Assembly: GCA_045657625.1 (NCBI GenBank)
Contig: JAZOTM010000030.1
Coordinates: forward strand, 62,001-126,000
DNA from: JAZOTM01 sp045657625
GTDB taxonomy: Bacteria; Bacillota; Clostridia; Lachnospirales; Lachnospiraceae
DNA: 64,000 bases
Reading direction: 5' to 3'
Of the stretch, positions 9,096 to 16,038 are shown piece by piece; the stretch's first letter is position 1; each line of letters starts with the position of its first letter. A program made the translations under genes and the position numbers. The notes below the pieces were generated by a model, which was not told the DNA's origin, searched no databases, and saw only the letters and a list, made by a program, of their open reading frames with translations.

Positions 9096-9725
9096 ATGAA
9101 GAAACAGCAAAGACAGTTTTTTGTATTACTTGGAATCATTTGTATTTTAATCCTTTGCTATTTTGGCGCAACGAAATATGCGGAAGTGGTAGAGGAAAAT
9201 GCAGATACAGAAGAAACGATAACAATGACCTCTGATGCAGTAGATGATATCGTAAGTTTTTCATTTACTTATCAGGATGCAACCCTTTCTTTTACAAAGG
9301 AAGACGATACGTGGGTGTATGATGGAGATACAACAATCAACCTGGATCAGGATGCAATTGAAACACTTTTACAATATGCAGCACAAATTGAAGCAGAAGA
9401 TAGTTTTACCGATTACGAAAGTCTTTCTGATTATGAACTCGATAGCCCTGGTGTTACAGTTACTTATCAGACTGCAGATAAAACGGTTACAGTCCTTTAT
9501 GGGGGCTACAATGACACTTTAGGCTATGATTATGCTTGTATTGACGGAGAAGAAACGGTTTACTTGATTTCTTCTTTCTATCAGTCTAGTTTCGAAATTA
9601 CCTTGGATGATTTGATTGAAGAGGAAGAAGAAACAGAGGTAGAGGAATCTACAGAAGTTGTAGAAGAATCTACAGAAACTGTGGAAAGCACGGAAACAGT
9701 GGATTCTACGGAGGTTTCTGAATAA
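9096..9725 (+). CDS. DUF4340-type membrane-anchored protein
   Basis: A 209-residue protein starting 1 bp after the permease stop. An N-terminal membrane anchor (about residues 9-27) is followed by a lipoprotein-like extracytoplasmic DUF4340 fold (VDDIVSFSFTYQDATLSFTK, then a DDTWVYDGD strand). DUF4340 proteins regularly accompany Gld-type ABC genes, so it is very likely the third subunit of this exporter. The C-terminus is a low-complexity acidic repeat of ESTE/TVESTE units, matching the acidic tail on the ATPase of the same operon. The protein is shorter than many DUF4340 proteins, which often carry two copies of the domain. Confidence 0.82.
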   Translation: MKKQQRQFFVLLGIICILILCYFGATKYAEVVEENADTEETITMTSDAVDDIVSFSFTYQDATLSFTKEDDTWVYDGDTTINLDQDAIETLLQYAAQIEAEDSFTDYESLSDYELDSPGVTVTYQTADKTVTVLYGGYNDTLGYDYACIDGEETVYLISSFYQSSFEITLDDLIEEEEETEVEESTEVVEESTETVESTETVDSTEVSE

Positions 9726-9976
9726 ATTCGGAATTTGTTGCGAGTATACGAAAACAAAGAAGAATTATTTGGAAAAACTTGTCATGTTTTCCAAGTGCCA
9801 CTTCACTGTAAAAAAGTGTAAAGAACGAATCCTACAAGATTTCGTGAAAAACTGACGGATTTTCATAAGATAAAAAGAAAATTTTGGGTATTTTGCAGAG
9901 AAATGGGAATTTGACTTTTTTCCTCAAGACGATAAGATAGTTACCTATTGGTATCGTTCTTGAGGAAAGGAGAGAA
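9726..9976 (+). promoter_or_regulatory. Promoter with overlapping inverted repeat upstream of the SleB-type gene
   Basis: TTGACT (9911-9916), 16 bp and TAAGAT (9933-9938) form a plausible sigma-A promoter. An inverted repeat overlaps it: CCTCAAGACGATA (9922-9934) pairs with TATCG-T-TCTTGAGG (9952-9965), one bulge. The left arm covers the spacer and -10 box and the right arm abuts the ribosome site, so it could be a repressor operator or a 5' hairpin that hides the ribosome site. Earlier in the gap TTGGAAAA/TTTTCCAA (9769-9794) forms a weak hairpin after the ABC operon. Confidence 0.55.
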
Positions 9977-10654
9977 ATGAAAAAGAAGATGATGGATACC
10001 TCTTTGTTGTTGGCGCTTTTGCTGGCAATGTTTGGAGTGTCCACAAAATCAAACATCTATTTCTTAACAGAGTCAAATGAGACTCCAATTGCAGTGGAAG
10101 AAATGATAACAAGTAGAAATGAAGGAGTAACAGCCGGTGTTTGTGCAGCATCCTATGCGTTATTGGAGGAAGCGGGCACCCAGGCAACGCTGGAAAAGGT
10201 GCAGCAGGAAATTGTGGCTGCAGGAAATGAAGGCGAAGAGGTTACTACGGTGAGTGCTGAGTTAGGCGAGATCGAGGAAACAACATCGAATCGTTGGAGT
10301 ATTACATTGACACAGGAGGAAAGAGACCTTCTGGCAAAAATTGTGTGGCTGGAAGCCCAAGGAGAAAGTGTGGAAGGACAGGAAGCTGTGGTGGAAGTGA
10401 TTTTTAACCGCATGGTTTCTGCGGACTTTCCGAATTCGCTTTATGATGTGGTGAGTCAAACCAGTCCGGATTTGCAATTTAGTTCATGGCCATATGTAGG
10501 AACGGCATACCCGACAGAAAAGGAATATGCATCTATTGATGCGGTTTTGTCAGGGAATACACAGATTTTAAGAGATGATACAGTATATTTTTCTACAACC
10601 ATGCAAACATCCAATTTGGATACAAAGATTGGAAATCACTATTTTTGTTATTAA
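9977..10654 (+). CDS. SleB/CwlJ-type cell wall hydrolase
   Basis: A 225-residue protein. A short N-terminal hydrophobic segment (residues about 8-22) suggests export. Residues about 105-225 form a Hydrolase_2 (SleB/CwlJ) domain: LLAKIVWLEAQGESVEGQ with the conserved Glu, VIFNRMVSADFPNSL, and GNHYFCY at the end. Such enzymes cut peptidoglycan; spore-cortex members act in germination, others in vegetative wall turnover, and the sequence does not decide. The ATG follows GAGGAAAGGAGAGAA. The gene is alone, closed by a bidirectional terminator and fronted by a promoter overlapped by an inverted repeat. Confidence 0.88.
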   Translation: MKKKMMDTSLLLALLLAMFGVSTKSNIYFLTESNETPIAVEEMITSRNEGVTAGVCAASYALLEEAGTQATLEKVQQEIVAAGNEGEEVTTVSAELGEIEETTSNRWSITLTQEERDLLAKIVWLEAQGESVEGQEAVVEVIFNRMVSADFPNSLYDVVSQTSPDLQFSSWPYVGTAYPTEKEYASIDAVLSGNTQILRDDTVYFSTTMQTSNLDTKIGNHYFCY

Positions 10655-10690
10655 AAAAATCGGGAGACCTATTTGGAATCCCGATTTTTT
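10653..10690. terminator. Bidirectional terminator
   Basis: AAAAAAATCGGGA pairs with TCCCGATTTTTT. A and T runs flank both sides, so it serves the hydrolase gene (+) and the small membrane protein gene (-), which converge here. Its right half overlaps the stop of the minus-strand gene. Confidence 0.88.
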
Positions 10691-10872
10691 AATTTGTATA
10701 TAAAGTTGTAAATCCAAAGTAATGCAGGAAAAACGACGGTTGCTATAATGGCTGCAATGAGGTAAGAAAAGGTGTTTTCATTGCCAAAAAGCGCCAGTGC
10801 AATGGTGACAAGATAAAGACCTGCAATTATGATTAAAGCGATGATTGCTAAGATTTGTTTTACTCGTTTCAT
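10669..10872 (-). CDS. Small two-helix membrane protein, function unknown
   Basis: A 67-residue protein, MKRVKQILAIIALIIIAGLY onward, with two predicted membrane helices (about residues 7-28 and 36-57) separated by a short polar turn and closed by a basic tail KLKNRDSK. The minus-strand start is preceded by GGAAAGGAACCTT, a fair ribosome site, and a TATAAT -10 box on the same strand (10911-10906). It is read divergently from the SEC-C gene. Family resemblance is to small lachnospiral membrane proteins without known role. The coding call rests on the ribosome site, promoter and terminator around it. Confidence 0.7.
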   Translation of the reverse strand: MKRVKQILAIIALIIIAGLYLVTIALALFGNENTFSYLIAAIIATVVFPALLWIYNFIYKLKNRDSK

Positions 10873-10921
10873 AAGGTTCCTTTCCGGTATGTGTTTTAGA
10901 CACTAATTATAACAGAAGGAA

Positions 10922-10950
10922 TTGAAAAATGGTAGAAGATAGGCTATAAT
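10922..10950 (+). promoter_or_regulatory. Sigma-A promoter of the SEC-C gene
   Basis: TTGAAA, 17 bp, TATAAT: near-perfect. It overlaps the upstream region of the divergent small membrane protein gene, whose own -10 lies at 10906-10911 on the other strand. Confidence 0.8.
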
Positions 10951-10992
10951 AATCAGGCAATTTAATTTGAAAATAAGGAAGGTTATACGGTA

Positions 10993-11496
10993 ATGGCATT
11001 ATTAGAACAATGGCAATCGATTGCGTACAATCAGCAGACAGATAGAGGAACACTTCAGAAGTTTTGGCAGAAATATTTCCTTTTGGAAAAGGGAATTTAC
11101 GAACAGCTTTTGGAAAATCCTGACGAAGAAGTAAAGGGAACTGTAAAAGCACTTGCTGAAAAATACAGTATCTCAGTCATGGAAATGACAGGATTCTTAG
11201 ATGGAATCAACGATAGTTTGAAAGTAGCAAATCCAATTGATACCATGGAAGAAGATACCGAAGTATCACTTGCATTTGATAAAGAAAAATTATACAAGAA
11301 CATGGTAGATGCGAAGGCAGATTGGTTATACAACTTGCCACAGTGGGAAAAGATTTTTGATGCTGAGACTCGTAGAAAGTTATACTTAGAGCAGAAGAAA
11401 TCCGGTACCGTTGTAGTTGGTAAAAAAGTAGGACGTAACGATCCTTGTCCATGTGGAAGTGGAAAAAAATACAAATTCTGCTGTGGAAAGAACTAA
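10993..11496 (+). CDS. SEC-C metal-binding domain protein
   Basis: A 167-residue protein. The first 140 residues are helical with no recognised motif. The C-terminus is a SEC-C zinc-binding module, GRNDPCPCGSGKKYKFCCG, as found at the end of SecA and in many unrelated proteins. In SecA this module binds SecB and ribosomes; here it only shows that the protein binds a metal and probably a protein partner. The gene has its own strong promoter and ends 8 bp before the thrS promoter. GGAAGGTTATACGGTA precedes the ATG. Confidence 0.88.
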   Translation: MALLEQWQSIAYNQQTDRGTLQKFWQKYFLLEKGIYEQLLENPDEEVKGTVKALAEKYSISVMEMTGFLDGINDSLKVANPIDTMEEDTEVSLAFDKEKLYKNMVDAKADWLYNLPQWEKIFDAETRRKLYLEQKKSGTVVVGKKVGRNDPCPCGSGKKYKFCCGKN

Positions 11497-11504
11497 TTCT
11501 TATC

Positions 11505-11533
11505 TTTACAAACCAAAGGTAAGAGGTTATAAT
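11505..11533 (+). promoter_or_regulatory. Sigma-A promoter of the thrS T-box leader
   Basis: TTTACA, 17 bp, TATAAT. The predicted start near 11540 lies at the beginning of the T-box RNA. Confidence 0.75.
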
Positions 11534-11536
11534 GAC

Positions 11537-11797
11537 AAAAACAAAGAAAAGCGTTGATGAGGACAGTAGGTATAGGAAAGATGTCAGAGAGAAAGGCAGT
11601 TGGTGAGAGCCTTTTCATGGGACCTATAGTGAAGACCACCTCGGAGTGACCATTTGAAAAATGGTTCGGTGATTCCGTTATCATCAAATGAAGTGACTTT
11701 TTTGCGGATGTGATCCCAAAGAAGTAATCCGGGTGGAACCGACGAATAACGTTCCCGGTATTGTTTGCATAAGCAGACAATACCGGGATTTTTTTAT
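11537..11797 (+). ncRNA. T-box leader riboswitch, threonine-specific
   Basis: The leader carries the T-box core CGGGTGGAACCG (11730-11741). A terminator follows: CCCGGTATTGT (11754-11764) pairs with ACAATACCGGG (11777-11787) before a T run (11788-11795). Stem I includes the GTGAGAGCC region. The likely specifier sequence GAAGACCACC (11631-11640) offers ACC, a threonine codon, at 11635-11637 or 11638-11640. Uncharged tRNA-Thr would stabilise the antiterminator and let transcription reach thrS. The sequence after the T-box (AACGTTCCCGG) can form the competing antiterminator. The gene it controls agrees with the specifier. Confidence 0.95.
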
Positions 11798-11824
11798 CAT
11801 AAGAAATGGAAAGAAGGAGTTCGT

Positions 11825-13798
11825 ATGAAGATCACATTAAAAGATGGTTCTGTAAAAGAATATGCAGAAGCAAAAAGCGTATATGATATTGCGCTGGATA
11901 TCAGTGAAGGACTTGCAAGAGTTGCCTGTGCCGGAGAAGTGAATGGACAGGTTGTAGACTTGCGTACCGAAATAACAGAGGATGCAGAATTAAATATTTT
12001 GACACAGAATGACGCAGAGGGATTAAAGGTGCTTCGCCATACAGCAGCACATGTTATGGCAGAAGCAGTAAAGAGATTATTCCCGGAAGCAAAATGCGCC
12101 ATTGGACCGGCGATTGCAGATGGTTTTTACTATGATTTCGAGTGTGAACCATTCTCCAGAGAAGATTTGGATAAAATCGAAGAGGAAATGAAGAAAATCG
12201 CAAAGGAAGGTCATGGCCTTCGTCGTTATACTTTGCCAAAGGAAGAAGCCATTGCTTTTATGCAGGAAAAACAGGAGCCTTTCAAGGTAGAGTTGATTGA
12301 AGATTTGGAAGATGGAGCAGAGATTTCTTTCTATGATCAGGAAGGATTTGTAGATTTGTGTGCAGGTCCTCATTTGATGACTACCAAAAATGTAAAGCAT
12401 TTCAAATTATTATCTTCTTCCATGGCTTATTGGAGAGGCGATGAAAACAAAGCACGTTTACAGAGAATTTATGGTACAGCCTTCTTCAAAAAGGATGAAT
12501 TGAAGGATCATTTGCAGAAATTAGAAGATGCAAAGATGCGCGACCATAACAAATTAGGTCGTGAAATGAAGTTGTTTACAACGGTAGATGTGGTTGGACA
12601 GGGATTGCCACTTTTGATGCCACGCGGTACCAAGATGGTTATGAAAATGCAACGTTGGATTGAAGATTTGGAAGATAGAGAATGGGGATACGTACGTACC
12701 AAGACTCCTTTCATGGCAAAATCTGACTTGTACAAGATTTCCGGACATTGGGATCATTATTTGGATGGCATGTTTGTTTTGGGAGATCCGGAAAAGGATG
12801 GAGAGGAAGAAGTACTTGCACTTCGTCCGATGACTTGCCCATTCCAGTATTATACTTACAAGGCAGAACAGCATTCTTATAGAGATCTTCCTTGGAGAAT
12901 GAGTGAGACATCTACCTTGTTCCGTAAAGAAGATTCCGGAGAAATGCATGGCCTTACACGTGTGAGACAGTTTACGATTTCCGAAGGTCACTTGGTTATT
13001 CGTCCGGATCAGGCAGAAGAGGAATTACAGGGATGCTTACGTTTGGCAAATTACGTATTGAATACATTGGGCTTACAGGAAGATGTTACTTATCGTTTGT
13101 CAAAATGGGATCCAAATAATCGCAAAAAATATTTGGGTGATGAAGCATATTGGGAAAAGACACAGGATGCGCTTCGCAAGATTTTGGTAGAAGACAACCT
13201 TCCTTTTGTAGAAGCAGAAGGAGAAGCTGCTTTCTATGGTCCGAAGATCGATATTCAGGCTAAGAATGTATATGGAAAAGAAGATACCATGATTACCATT
13301 CAGTTGGATTGTGCAATTGCTGAAAACTTTGATATGTACTATATCGATGAAAATGGAGGTAAGGTACGTCCATATATTATTCATCGTACTTCCCTTGGCT
13401 GCTATGAAAGAACACTTGCATGGTTGATTGAAAAATATGCAGGAAAGTTCCCGACTTGGCTTTGCCCGGAACAGGTTCGTGTGCTTCCGATTTCTGATAA
13501 GTATATGGATTATGCAGAAAAAGTTGCAGACGAGTTAAAGAAGAATGGCATTGACGTCACGGTGGATGGACGTTCTGAAAAGATTGGATTTAAGATTCGT
13601 GAAGCTCGTTTGGATAAGTTGCCATATATGTTGGTGGTTGGAGCCAACGAGGAAGAGGAAGGCAAGGTTTCTGTACGAAGCAGATTTGAAGGAAATGAAG
13701 GTGTTAAGACTTTAGATGAATTTGTGGAACAGATTTGCAAAGAAATTCGTACCAAAGAAATTCGTCAAGAACTTCCAGAAGAAGAAAAGAAAAAATAA
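11825..13798 (+). CDS. thrS: Threonine-tRNA ligase
   Basis: A 657-residue class II synthetase. Domains in order: TGS domain (about 1-60, MKITLKDGSVKEYAEA), editing/SAD domain with HTAAHVMAEAVKRLFP and CAGPHL, the catalytic core with the zinc Cys in RPMTCPFQ and the motif-2 Arg region, then the anticodon-binding domain (VLPISDKYMDYA). A short charged tail ending in PEEEKKK extends past the usual end. ATG 11825 follows AAAGAAGGAG; an in-frame ATG at 11765 falls inside the T-box terminator and cannot be used when that hairpin forms. Expression is set by the T-box. Confidence 0.98.
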   Translation: MKITLKDGSVKEYAEAKSVYDIALDISEGLARVACAGEVNGQVVDLRTEITEDAELNILTQNDAEGLKVLRHTAAHVMAEAVKRLFPEAKCAIGPAIADGFYYDFECEPFSREDLDKIEEEMKKIAKEGHGLRRYTLPKEEAIAFMQEKQEPFKVELIEDLEDGAEISFYDQEGFVDLCAGPHLMTTKNVKHFKLLSSSMAYWRGDENKARLQRIYGTAFFKKDELKDHLQKLEDAKMRDHNKLGREMKLFTTVDVVGQGLPLLMPRGTKMVMKMQRWIEDLEDREWGYVRTKTPFMAKSDLYKISGHWDHYLDGMFVLGDPEKDGEEEVLALRPMTCPFQYYTYKAEQHSYRDLPWRMSETSTLFRKEDSGEMHGLTRVRQFTISEGHLVIRPDQAEEELQGCLRLANYVLNTLGLQEDVTYRLSKWDPNNRKKYLGDEAYWEKTQDALRKILVEDNLPFVEAEGEAAFYGPKIDIQAKNVYGKEDTMITIQLDCAIAENFDMYYIDENGGKVRPYIIHRTSLGCYERTLAWLIEKYAGKFPTWLCPEQVRVLPISDKYMDYAEKVADELKKNGIDVTVDGRSEKIGFKIREARLDKLPYMLVVGANEEEEGKVSVRSRFEGNEGVKTLDEFVEQICKEIRTKEIRQELPEEEKKK

Positions 13799-13829
13799 AA
13801 CACTATAAATAAAACACTATAATATAGAA
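13797..13829 (+). repeat. Short direct repeat after thrS
   Basis: ATAAAACACTATAA occurs twice in a row starting at the thrS stop codon. It may be a small duplication; no function is suggested. Confidence 0.6.
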
Positions 13830-13834
13830 GAAAA

Positions 13835-13891
13835 AGAGTCACGCTGTGGTTCCCTATGGGGAGACGGCGTGGCTCTTGTTGCGTTTTTTGG
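13835..13891 (+). terminator. Probable terminator of thrS
   Basis: AGAGTCACGC (13835-13844) pairs, with a G-T pair, with GCGTGGCTCT (13867-13876). An inner CCCTATGGGG stem sits in the loop, and TGTTGCGTTTTTT follows. The T run is offset by several bases, so termination may be weaker than at other genes here. Confidence 0.7.
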
Positions 13892-13967
13892 GATTTCCCT
13901 CCACCGGTCCTCCACCGAAAAAAATATGAAAATCCTCTTAAAAAGTGCGGAAATTCGCTTTTTTTTA

Positions 13968-13996
13968 TTGCACATATGGAGGAAAAGGAGTAATAT
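13968..13996 (+). promoter_or_regulatory. Promoter of the mraZ/dcw cluster
   Basis: TTGCAC (13968-13973), 17 bp, TAATAT (13991-13996). The MraZ-type repeats begin 10 bp after the -10 box. Confidence 0.55.
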
Positions 13997-14005
13997 AAGG
14001 GTAAC

Positions 14006-14045
14006 AAGTGGAGGAAAGTGGTAGAAAATGGTGTAAAGTGGTGAA
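14006..14045 (+). promoter_or_regulatory. mraZ box: MraZ binding repeats
   Basis: Four contiguous 10-bp direct repeats: AAGTGGAGGA, AAGTGGTAGA, AAATGGTGTA, AAGTGGTGAA. The TGG core recurs once per helical turn. This matches the known MraZ operator design, three or four TGG(G)-containing repeats at 10-bp spacing before mraZ in E. coli and mollicutes. MraZ is expected to bind here and autoregulate the division cluster. On the opposite strand two CGGTGGAGG copies, 11 bp apart, lie farther up (13898-13917). Confidence 0.85.
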
Positions 14046-14092
14046 TAAACCACAAGGAGAGTGACTGTTTCTAACCTGCAGAGGACATCGTT

Positions 14093-14524
14093 ATGTTCAT
14101 GGGTGAATACAATCATACAGTGGATGCAAAGGGGCGCTTAATTGTTCCCAGCAAATTTCGAGAGTTACTTGGAGAGGAGTTTGTTGTGACAAAGGGCTTA
14201 GATGGATGTTTATTCATTTATCCCAAAGAAGAATGGGCCCACATTGAAGAGAAATTTAGAGAAGTACCACTTACCACAAAAGATGCCAGAAAATTTACAC
14301 GTTTCTTCTTTGCAGGAGCAGCCACTTGTGAAGTCGATAAGCAAGGAAGAATTTTATTGCCTCAGGTGTTGAGGGAATATGCACAAATTGAAAAAGACAT
14401 TATTTCTGTAGGTGTTTTAAACCGCGTGGAAATCTGGAGTAAGGACAGATGGGATGCGGAAAGCAGTTTTGATGATATGGATGAAATTGCAGAACACATG
14501 GCAGATCTTGGACTGAGCATATAA
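14093..14524 (+). CDS. mraZ: Transcriptional regulator MraZ
   Basis: A 143-residue protein of the usual length. It has two SpoVT/AbrB-like repeats with the DxxGR signatures YNHTVDAKGRLIVPSKFR (about residues 5-22) and EVDKQGRILLPQVLREY (about 82-98). MraZ forms a ring that binds the TGG repeats upstream of its own gene. ATG 14093 has GAGGA before it; a second ATG at 14099 would remove two residues. It heads the dcw cluster and is followed after 19 bp by rsmH, the standard order. Confidence 0.97.
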   Translation: MFMGEYNHTVDAKGRLIVPSKFRELLGEEFVVTKGLDGCLFIYPKEEWAHIEEKFREVPLTTKDARKFTRFFFAGAATCEVDKQGRILLPQVLREYAQIEKDIISVGVLNRVEIWSKDRWDAESSFDDMDEIAEHMADLGLSI

Positions 14525-14543
14525 AAAGTACAAAGGAGAGCAC

Positions 14544-15488
14544 ATGGAGTTTTCCCATTATTCGGTTTTATTAGAGGAATCAATTGAAAATTTGCAAATT
14601 AAGCCGGATGGCATCTACGTAGATGGCACCTTGGGCGGAGCGGGACATTCTCTGGAAATTGCAAAACGGCTGACAAAAGGTCGCCTGATTGGAATTGACC
14701 AGGACGCAGATGCCATCGCAGCGGCAACCGAACGATTGAAAGACTATGCAGATCGAGTAACCATTGTACGTAGCAATTATGCGGAGATGAAGGATCGCTT
14801 GGCAGAACTTGGGATTGAAAAAGTAGATGGAATTCTACTGGATTTGGGGGTTTCTTCTTTTCAGCTGGACACAGCAGAAAGAGGATTTACTTACAGAGAA
14901 GAAGATGCGCCTTTGGATATGCGTATGGACCAGAGACAAAGCCGTACCGCAGCAGATATTGTAAATGAGTACAGCGAAAAGGATTTGTATCGTATTATCC
15001 GAGATTATGGAGAGGATCGTTTTGCAAAGAACATTGCAAAGCATATTGTAGAAGCCAGAGAAAAGAAACGGATTGAAACGGCCGGAGAATTGACGGAAAT
15101 CATTAAGGCTTCCATTCCAAAGAAAATTCAAGTCACGGGAGGCCATCCGTCCAAAAGAACCTTCCAGGCAATTCGCATTGAACTCAATCAGGAACTTGCG
15201 GTGTTGCAGGAACACTTGGATGAAATGATAGACTTGTTAAATGAAGATGGAAGAATTTGTATTATTACCTTCCATTCTTTGGAAGATAGAATTGTAAAAT
15301 CAAATTTCAAAAGAAACGAAGATCCGTGCACATGTCCAAAAGATTTTCCGGTATGTGTGTGTGGAAACAAATCAAAGGGAAAAGTAATTAGTCGCAAACC
15401 GATTTTGCCGAGTGAAAAGGAATTGGAAGAAAATTCCAGATCCAAGAGCGCAAAACTTCGGGTATTTGAGAAACATTTGGAAAGTTAG
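14544..15488 (+). CDS. rsmH: 16S rRNA (cytosine-1402-N4)-methyltransferase RsmH
   Basis: A 314-residue SAM-dependent methyltransferase. The SAM-binding segment YVDGTLGGAGHSLEIAKRL lies near residue 25, GILLDLGVSSFQLD near 96, the family signature RTFQAIRIELNQEL near 215, and ITFHSLEDRIVK near 235. The Cys-rich CTCPKDFPVCVC stretch toward the end is usual for Firmicutes. It methylates C1402 in the 16S decoding centre. The ATG follows AAAGGAG. It lies between mraZ and ftsL as in most bacteria. Confidence 0.97.
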   Translation: MEFSHYSVLLEESIENLQIKPDGIYVDGTLGGAGHSLEIAKRLTKGRLIGIDQDADAIAAATERLKDYADRVTIVRSNYAEMKDRLAELGIEKVDGILLDLGVSSFQLDTAERGFTYREEDAPLDMRMDQRQSRTAADIVNEYSEKDLYRIIRDYGEDRFAKNIAKHIVEAREKKRIETAGELTEIIKASIPKKIQVTGGHPSKRTFQAIRIELNQELAVLQEHLDEMIDLLNEDGRICIITFHSLEDRIVKSNFKRNEDPCTCPKDFPVCVCGNKSKGKVISRKPILPSEKELEENSRSKSAKLRVFEKHLES

Positions 15489-15499
15489 GGTAATTTGTT

Positions 15500-16018
15500 A
15501 TGAGATCAGCAGTCAGAGGGAACTATCAAACTGCATATGTAGATGGCAATACGGTACGCTATGGACAGACTGTGCCGGATTACAGACAGGAACGTCGTGA
15601 AAAAATCCGGAGAGAGCTGGAACAGAAGCGCATCGAAGATGAAAAGAGACGTAGAAGAGAAGCTGCAGCCAGAAGAAATCAGCAGAGAGCCTTGGGGCTT
15701 ACAAAAGGGTACGTGACATTTTTAACAATTGCCGCTATGATAATAGCAGGGACAGCCTTTGCATATATTCAGTTACAATCCAGTATTACAACAAAGTTGA
15801 AAACAATTTCTTCTTTGGAGACACAGCTTGAAAACGTGACATCAGACAATGAGGCAACACAAAAAAGAATTAATACAGCTGTAGATTTACGACACATCAA
15901 AGACGTGGCAATGAACGAACTGGGCATGGTATATGCATCGGAGGATCAGATAGTATATTATTCTGTGGATCATGAAAGTTATATGAATCAATACGAGGAT
16001 GTTCCGGATGGTGAATAA
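15500..16018 (+). CDS. ftsL: FtsL-like cell division protein
   Basis: A 172-residue bitopic protein. A strongly basic and charged cytoplasmic part (residues 1-69) is followed by one membrane helix (about 71-90, FLTIAAMIIAGTAFAYI). The outside part starts with a coiled coil (ITTKLKTISSLETQLENV) and ends in an FtsL/DivIC-like region (DLRHIKDVAMNELGMVYA). FtsL with DivIC and DivIB links divisome assembly to septal wall synthesis. The call rests on position between rsmH and the septal PBP gene and on topology, since FtsL sequences diverge strongly. The long charged N-terminus is characteristic of lachnospiral members. Confidence 0.88.
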   Translation: MRSAVRGNYQTAYVDGNTVRYGQTVPDYRQERREKIRRELEQKRIEDEKRRRREAAARRNQQRALGLTKGYVTFLTIAAMIIAGTAFAYIQLQSSITTKLKTISSLETQLENVTSDNEATQKRINTAVDLRHIKDVAMNELGMVYASEDQIVYYSVDHESYMNQYEDVPDGE

Positions 16019-16038
16019 TTGTAGTAAGGTGAGTTGTT

